NCBI RefSeq assembly: GCF_000266905.1
Contig: NC_018027.1
Span: 2,480,001-2,544,000 of the forward strand
Reading direction: 5' to 3'
Length of the DNA stretch: 64,000 bases
DNA from: Mycolicibacterium chubuense NBB4
GTDB taxonomy: Bacteria; Actinomycetota; Actinomycetes; Mycobacteriales; Mycobacteriaceae
The notes under the pieces are model-generated. The model worked only from the letters and a program-made list of their open reading frames with translations. It was not told the DNA's origin and did no database searches. Both the position numbers and the translations under genes were made by a program. Below, in pieces: positions 56,871 through 64,000 of this stretch (positions within the stretch are counted from its first letter, which is position 1; the number at the start of each line of letters is the position of its first letter).

Positions 56871-57059
56871 ATGAAGAAGAACAGCAAGACCAGGGACCAA
56901 CTGGTGAACGAGCTCCGCAGTGCCTATGAGAGCGGCGCCAGCATCAGGAACCTCGTCGCGACCACGGGTCACTCCTACGGCTCGATCCACAGCATGCTCC
57001 GCGAGTCGGGTGCGGCGATGCGCAGCCGGGGCGGTCCCAATCACCGCGGGAGGAAGTGA
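56871..57059 (+). CDS. Small helix-turn-helix protein
   Basis: The 62-residue protein begins MKKNSKTRDQLVNELRSAYE. The segment ASIRNLVATTGHSYGSIHSMLRESGAAMRSRGG has the shape of a helix-turn-helix of the resolvase/Lsr2-tail type found widely in actinobacteria. GGGGAGG lies 5 nt before the ATG at 56871; a GTG at 56847 in the same frame is less likely. It is convergent with acnR, 12 bp away. Its target is unknown. Confidence 0.75.
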   Translation: MKKNSKTRDQLVNELRSAYESGASIRNLVATTGHSYGSIHSMLRESGAAMRSRGGPNHRGRK

Positions 57060-57070
57060 CCTGCCGGCCC

Positions 57071-57634
57071 TCAGGGTTGACGGACCGAGGCCTCGACCAG
57101 GTCCAGCACGGCGCCGAGCTTCTCGGGATCGTCACCCGAAGCGAGACGCGCGACCAGCCCGTCGAGCACCAACTCCAGGTAGGTGCGCACCACGTCGCGA
57201 GGGACGTCGTCGCGCAGCCGACCTGCCTGTTCCTGGCGTCGTAGCCGTTCGGTGGTGGCCGCCGACAACTCGGCCGACCGCGCCGCCCACTCCCGGCTGA
57301 ACGCCGGATCGTTGCGCAGCTTGCGGGCGATCTCCAGCCGCGTGGCCAGCCAGTCGAACTGCTCGGGCGCGGCGAGCATGTCGCGCATGACCTGAATCAG
57401 GCCCTCGCGGCCGGCCACGTCGGCCATCCGCTCGGCATCCTCGTGAGCCAGCTCGAAGAACAGCGTGTCCTTGTCGCGGAAGTGGTGAAAGATCGCGCCG
57501 CGCGACAGCCCGATGGTTTCCTCGAGCCGCCGCACGGTCGCGCTTTCATATCCGTACTGAGCGAAGCACCTGCGGGCGCCGTCGAGTATCTGGCGACGGC
57601 GCGCCGCCAGGTGATCGTCGGTCACCCGGGGCAT
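57071..57634 (-). CDS. acnR: TetR-family repressor AcnR
   Basis: The 187-residue regulator has an N-terminal HTH (about 12-58: RRRQILDGARRCFAQYGYESATVRRLEETIGLSRGAIFHHFRDKDTLFFEL). Position directly downstream of acn and matching the Rv1474c-Rv1475c pair identifies it as AcnR, which in Corynebacterium represses aconitase. An exact AcnR operator is found upstream of acn. It lies 12 bp after the acn stop and is likely cotranscribed with acn. Confidence 0.92.
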   Translation of the reverse strand: MPRVTDDHLAARRRQILDGARRCFAQYGYESATVRRLEETIGLSRGAIFHHFRDKDTLFFELAHEDAERMADVAGREGLIQVMRDMLAAPEQFDWLATRLEIARKLRNDPAFSREWAARSAELSAATTERLRRQEQAGRLRDDVPRDVVRTYLELVLDGLVARLASGDDPEKLGAVLDLVEASVRQP

Positions 57635-57646
57635 GACAGCCGCCTG

Positions 57647-60543
<2,897 letters not shown>

Positions 60544-60676
60544 TAAGAAACCCCAGGGCCCCTACCAGTCTCGTCCTCGGGTGCGGCCCGTGCCAACCGG
60601 GTGCCACCCGGAGCACGGGTACCCACGACGGGACGGGTAATCCTCGTGTCGTCGCAGCGACTGTCCGGTCGTCGCG

Positions 60677-60691
60677 TACCGTGCTGATGTG
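60677..60691 (+). promoter_or_regulatory. Leaderless promoter of the Rv1476-like gene
   Basis: TACCGT at 60677-60682 lies 6 nt before the GTG at 60689. Confidence 0.6.
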
Positions 60692-61231
60692 CCCGGACCG
60701 CTCTCGATCCCTTTTCTGCCGGCGTATATCCCGCCGGAGATCGACATGCAGAAGGTCAAAGCCGACGTCGCCGACGACGGGGTCAGCGTTCCGCCGGCCC
60801 AGCAGGCCGAGGTGCCCGCACTGCACCAGGTGGTCGAGGACGCCCGCAAGGAGGGCATCGATCTCAAGATCGTCGTCATCGACCTGAACCCGCCGATCGA
60901 CACTCCGTTGCGCGACATCGCGACCGAAGTGGGTCAGGCCAACCCGGGTTCGACGGTGCTGGCGATGAGTCCGGCCTTCGCCGGCACGTACAGCCCGGTC
61001 TTCGACCGGGTGACCCTGGAGGCCGGCGAGGATCTGGCCAAGTCGGGCGATCCGGTGCAGTCGTCGAAGAATTTCCTCGGCGAGCTGACGACGCCGCACT
61101 TTCCCTGGACGCCATTCACGATTGTGCTTGTTTTGGCGGTCGCCCTGGCGGTCGTCGGCACCCGCATGCTGCAGTTATGGGGCAAACGGCGTGCCGCTTC
61201 AAGCGCAGCACTGACCAGCGCCGATTCCTGA
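60689..61231 (+). CDS. Membrane-anchored protein (Rv1476-like)
   Basis: The 180-residue protein begins VPGPLSIPFLPAYIPPEIDM, has an extracytoplasmic alpha/beta-type domain (LKIVVIDLNPPIDTPLRDIATEV) and one C-terminal membrane helix near 143-162 (FTIVLVLAVALAVVGTRML) followed by a short basic tail. It matches Rv1476 in position, just before ripA. The function is unknown; the conserved place suggests a cell-wall role. Confidence 0.86.
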   Translation: MPGPLSIPFLPAYIPPEIDMQKVKADVADDGVSVPPAQQAEVPALHQVVEDARKEGIDLKIVVIDLNPPIDTPLRDIATEVGQANPGSTVLAMSPAFAGTYSPVFDRVTLEAGEDLAKSGDPVQSSKNFLGELTTPHFPWTPFTIVLVLAVALAVVGTRMLQLWGKRRAASSAALTSADS

Positions 61232-61447
61232 GTTCCCGTTTCTGACGCAAATAGAAACATCACCGTTTGATAACGGCAAATGCAATTACAATGTTGTAAT
61301 TTGTGACTAAAGTTTCTTTGGCGTCAGATGTGACGTACGGTGCAATCGGTGCCTGTTGTTGCGGCTGTGCTATTTGTGGCTTCTGTGACTAAGGCGCCGT
61401 TGTATGTGCCGACACGTTCGCGTGGAGCCTGAGGAGATCTGAGTCGG
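61232..61447 (+). promoter_or_regulatory. AT-rich control region upstream of ripA
   Basis: The stretch 61256-61321 has about one third G+C. It holds the inverted repeat ATTACAA-TG-TTGTAAT (61285-61300) and three TGTGAC copies (61302-61307, 61329-61334, 61384-61389), two of them in the longer form TGTGACTAA. TGTGAC is the reverse of GTCACA, a half-site used by MtrA. GAGGAG precedes the ripA ATG. Confidence 0.6.
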
Positions 61448-62902
61448 ATGAGACGCATCCCTGGCGGCGCCCCCGCGTCGCGGCTGTGCGCGGCGTCCCT
61501 GACGTTCGGCATGGTGCTGACCGTGCCGAATCTGGGGCCCGCGCTCGCATTTGCGCAGCCTGCGAGCCCCGACAGCCTCGCCCAGCTGGTGACCGAGGTC
61601 GCCAACGTCAATCAGAAGCTGCAGGATCTCGGCGCGAGGATCCAGGCGCAGCAGGAGGGTGTGAACAAGGCGATCCTCGATGTGCAGACCGCCCGCGACC
61701 ATGCCGCGTCCGCCCAGCAGGCGGTCGACGCGGGTGCGCAGCGGGTCAAGGACGCCAACGCCGCGATCTCGGCCGCGCAGAAGAGATTCGACAAGTTCGC
61801 CGCCGCGATGTACGTCAACGGGCCGTCGAGCTCGTATCTGACCGCCTCCGATCCGGCGGACATCCTCGACGCCGCCGCGACCGGTCAGACGCTGTCGATC
61901 AGTTCCCAGCAGGCGGTCGGGGACCTGCAGCGCGCCCGCACCGAGCAGGTCAACAAGGAGTCGGCCGCCCGGCTGACCAAGCAGCAGGCCGACGACGCGG
62001 TCAAAGCCGCCGAAAACAGCCAGCAGACAGCGGTTTCCGCGTTGACGCAGGCTCAGGAGACATTCAAGGCGCAGCAGGGCGAGCTCGACCGCCTGACCGC
62101 CGAGCGCGCGCAGGCCCAGGCGAAACTCCAGCAGGCGCGCGCGATGGCGGCGCCCAGCGGCGCACCGGCGGCCCAGCCCGCCGCGACCCCGGGCCCGACC
62201 GGCCGGGGCGCGAGCGCTGCGGGTCCGGCGGCGAAGCCGGGCGGCGCCGGGCAGCCGAACGCGGACTGGGACGTCGACCCCGCCACTGGTAACCGCAACA
62301 CCGCCTGGGACATGACCCTGCCCCAGATCCCGAGCGCCTTCGTCAGCGGCGACCCGGTGCAGATCATCAACGCGGTCCTGAAGATCATCACGACGTCGCT
62401 GCAGGTGACGCAGGACCTGGGACGCAAGTTCCTGCAGAGCATCGGTCTGCTGCCGACCCCGACCGGAATCACCAACGGTGCGATTCCGACGCTCTACGGC
62501 CGTCAGGCGACCGAGTACGTGATCAAGCGCGGCATGTCGCAGCTGGGCGTGCCGTACTCGTGGGGCGGCGGCAACGCCTCCGGGCCGAGTCGCGGCATCG
62601 ACTCCGGTGCCGGCACAGTCGGTTTCGACTGCTCGGGCCTGATGCTCTACATGTTCGCCGGTGTCGGCATCAAGCTCGACCACTACTCGGGCTCGCAGTA
62701 CAACGCCGGCCGCAAGGTGCCGTCGTCGCAGATGCGCCGCGGCGACATGATCTTCTACGGCCCCAACGCCAGCCAGCACGTCGCGATGTACCTCGGCGAC
62801 GGGCAGATGCTCGAGGCCCCCTACACCGGTTCGACGGTCAAGATCTCGCCGGTGCGCACCAGCGGGATGACCCCGTACGTGACCCGAATGATCGAGTGGT
62901 GA
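61448..62902 (+). CDS. ripA: Peptidoglycan endopeptidase RipA (NlpC/P60)
   Basis: The 484-residue secreted hydrolase has a signal peptide, a long coiled-coil domain (about 40-240, rich in Ala and Gln) that keeps the enzyme inactive, a Pro/Gly-rich linker, and a C-terminal NlpC/P60 domain. The catalytic Cys395 is in FDCSGL, the His in SQHVAMYLG and the third residue in GQMLEAP. RipA cuts the D-Glu-mDAP bond at the septum. The stop overlaps ripB by one base. Confidence 0.96.
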   Translation: MRRIPGGAPASRLCAASLTFGMVLTVPNLGPALAFAQPASPDSLAQLVTEVANVNQKLQDLGARIQAQQEGVNKAILDVQTARDHAASAQQAVDAGAQRVKDANAAISAAQKRFDKFAAAMYVNGPSSSYLTASDPADILDAAATGQTLSISSQQAVGDLQRARTEQVNKESAARLTKQQADDAVKAAENSQQTAVSALTQAQETFKAQQGELDRLTAERAQAQAKLQQARAMAAPSGAPAAQPAATPGPTGRGASAAGPAAKPGGAGQPNADWDVDPATGNRNTAWDMTLPQIPSAFVSGDPVQIINAVLKIITTSLQVTQDLGRKFLQSIGLLPTPTGITNGAIPTLYGRQATEYVIKRGMSQLGVPYSWGGGNASGPSRGIDSGAGTVGFDCSGLMLYMFAGVGIKLDHYSGSQYNAGRKVPSSQMRRGDMIFYGPNASQHVAMYLGDGQMLEAPYTGSTVKISPVRTSGMTPYVTRMIEW

Positions 62903-63588
62903 TGGTCCTGCGTCGTCTCATCTGTGCACTGGCCACCGCCGCGGCGCTGCTCGGGGCGGCGGTCGCGCCGGCCTCCGCGCAGCCCGGGGCGGGTCAGTGG
63001 GATCCGACCCTGCCGAAGCTGATCAGCGCCGGCGCGCCCGGGGACCCGCTGGCCATCGCCAACGCGTCGCTGGCGGCCACGGCCCAGGCCACCCAGGTCA
63101 CGATGAACCTGGGGCACAAGTTCCTGCAGAGCCTCGGGCTGGCACCGGCCGACCCGACCAGCGTCGCGCCGGGTGTCGTCCGCGGACCCGCCGCCATCGA
63201 GTACGTGATCCGCCGCGGCGCGAGCGTGATGGGCACGCCCTACTCGTGGGGCGGCGGCAAGCCGAGCGGCCCCACCCGGGGCATCGACTCCGGCGCCAAC
63301 ACCGTGGGCTTCGACTGCTCCGGGTTCACCCAGTTCTCCTACGCCGGAGTCGGCGTGCTGATCCCGAAGTACTCCGGCGACCAGTACAACACCGGTCGTA
63401 AGGTGCCGCTGTCGCAGGCCAAGCGCGGGGACCTGCTGTTCTGGGGGCCGGGCGGCAGCCAGCACGTCGCGATGTACCTCGGCGGCGGCAAGATGCTCGA
63501 GGCGTCGAGCAACGAGGGCAAGGTGGCCGTCGCCCCGGTCCGTACCGCGGGTCTGCAGCCCTACGCGGCGCGCATCATCGAATCCTGA
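62902..63588 (+). CDS. ripB: Peptidoglycan endopeptidase RipB
   Basis: The 228-residue paralogue of RipA has a signal peptide (LATAAALLGAAVAPASA) and an NlpC/P60 domain but no coiled-coil domain. The catalytic Cys is about residue 139 in FDCSGFTQFSYAGVG, the His in SQHVAMYLG. The two domains are highly similar to those of RipA, which points to tandem duplication. ATG 62902 overlaps the ripA stop. Confidence 0.96.
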   Translation: MVLRRLICALATAAALLGAAVAPASAQPGAGQWDPTLPKLISAGAPGDPLAIANASLAATAQATQVTMNLGHKFLQSLGLAPADPTSVAPGVVRGPAAIEYVIRRGASVMGTPYSWGGGKPSGPTRGIDSGANTVGFDCSGFTQFSYAGVGVLIPKYSGDQYNTGRKVPLSQAKRGDLLFWGPGGSQHVAMYLGGGKMLEASSNEGKVAVAPVRTAGLQPYAARIIES

Positions 63589-63718
63589 GCGGGGCCTGAG
63601 TAAGAACGGGCGACGTCGACGTAATTCGTAGCGCCTGGAATAGTTGACGGCGGGCGCCCGGCCGCTGTGGGCCCGCGTCCCGACGACGAGCTGTATCGCG
63701 CATGTGGAAGGAACGTGG

Positions 63719-64000
63719 ATGACGTCACCGAGTGGGCCGCCGCAGGGCGCCGGAGGATTCCCCGGACAGGGCCCGACCCAGGGCTACTCCGCCGGAGCGC
63801 ACGCCGCGCCTTCCGCACCATCGGGTTCCGCCCAGTCCAACGGCGGTCTGCAGCAGGAAGTCCACACGCTCGAGCGGGCCATCTTCGAGGTCAAGCGCAT
63901 CATCGTCGGCCAGGACCTGCTCGTCGAACGCATGCTCGTCGGCCTGCTCGCGAAGGGCCATGTGCTGCTCGAAGGCGTGCCCGGCGTGGCCAAGACGCTC
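63719..64000 (+). CDS. moxR1: MoxR1 AAA+ ATPase, 5' part
   Basis: Ninety-four N-terminal residues are visible. A Gly/Pro/Ala-rich head (about 1-45) is followed by [47 protein letters not shown], so the Walker A begins exactly at the window end. MoxR ATPases work as chaperones for metal or cell-wall proteins. AAGGA lies before the ATG. The ripA-ripB-moxR1 order matches Rv1477-Rv1479. Confidence 0.93.
   Translation, partial: MTSPSGPPQGAGGFPGQGPTQGYSAGAHAAPSAPSGSAQSNGGLQQEVHTLERAIFEVKRIIVGQDLLVERMLVGLLAKGHVLLEGVPGVAKTL

Overview
The window is a contiguous stretch of a high-GC actinobacterial chromosome that is almost certainly from a mycobacterium, most likely a rapidly growing Mycolicibacterium-type species. 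The gene order priA, fmt, rsmB, rpe, ribD, P55/lprG, ribC, ribBA, ribH, uvrC, rapZ, yvcK, whiA, gap-pgk-tpiA-secG, ppc, pgl-opcA-zwf-tal-tkt, ctaB, qor, ctaA, mptB with its ABC exporter, sufR-B-D-C-S-U-T, trxA, echA, ABC-F, acnR-acn, ripA-ripB-moxR1 follows the M. tuberculosis Rv1402-Rv1479 block. The PE_PGRS genes, ctpD and the SufB intein of M. tuberculosis are absent. Genes not found at these places in that genome are present: ppc, lutABC, DUF2207/LemA, an ATP-grasp protein and a secreted PE-PPE-domain protein. The species cannot be fixed from the sequence alone.

Layout. 1-4013: end of priA, then the coupled DUF2207/LemA membrane pair. 4047-8063: fmt, rsmB, rpe and ribD, mostly overlapping. 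8282-10697: a possible 51-residue protein, then the P55 efflux pump and LprG lipoprotein on the minus strand. 10810-13793: riboflavin genes ribC, ribBA, ribH and a PH-like membrane protein. 13844-18817: uvrC, rapZ, yvcK, whiA. 18830-20219: a divergent pair of uncharacterised genes. 20321-23644: the glycolytic operon and secG. 23641-31211: a flavin oxidoreductase, ppc, a small conserved protein and lutABC. 31250-37742: the pentose phosphate operon on the minus strand. 37944-41765: heme O/A synthesis with qor and an ATP-grasp gene between. 41813-45320: MptB mannosyltransferase with an ABC exporter. 45441-51789: the SUF iron-sulfur operon under SufR. 51796-55310: membrane protein, thioredoxin, enoyl-CoA hydratase, ABC-F. 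55485-57059: a small accessory island (secreted PE-PPE esterase-like protein and a 62-residue HTH protein). 57071-60466: AcnR and aconitase. 60689-64000: a small membrane protein, the peptidoglycan hydrolases RipA and RipB, and the start of MoxR1.

Control signals stand out more than novel enzymes. About sixteen genes have a TANNNT-like -10 hexamer ending 6-9 nt before the start codon, the arrangement of leaderless mycobacterial transcripts; these also fix many start codons. Two operators can be read directly: an ACACT-N5-TGTGA SufR site that covers the -10 and start codon of sufR, and an exact CAGNAC-NNN-CGTACTG AcnR site upstream of acn. Several very short reading frames bridge neighbouring genes by ATGA overlaps (ribBA/ribH, echA/ABC-F, lutA leader).

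The most unusual structure is a set of small repeats lodged in or directly against coding sequences: a 27-bp x3 array inside the DUF2207 ectodomain, a 25/26-bp array starting right after the ppc stop, an 18-bp x4 array filling the ABC ATPase/permease gap, and one palindromic GC-rich mini-element inserted in frame in ppc and, inverted, at the 3' end of sufC. I saw no tRNA, rRNA, insertion sequence, phage or CRISPR array. No wholly new multi-gene system is evident.
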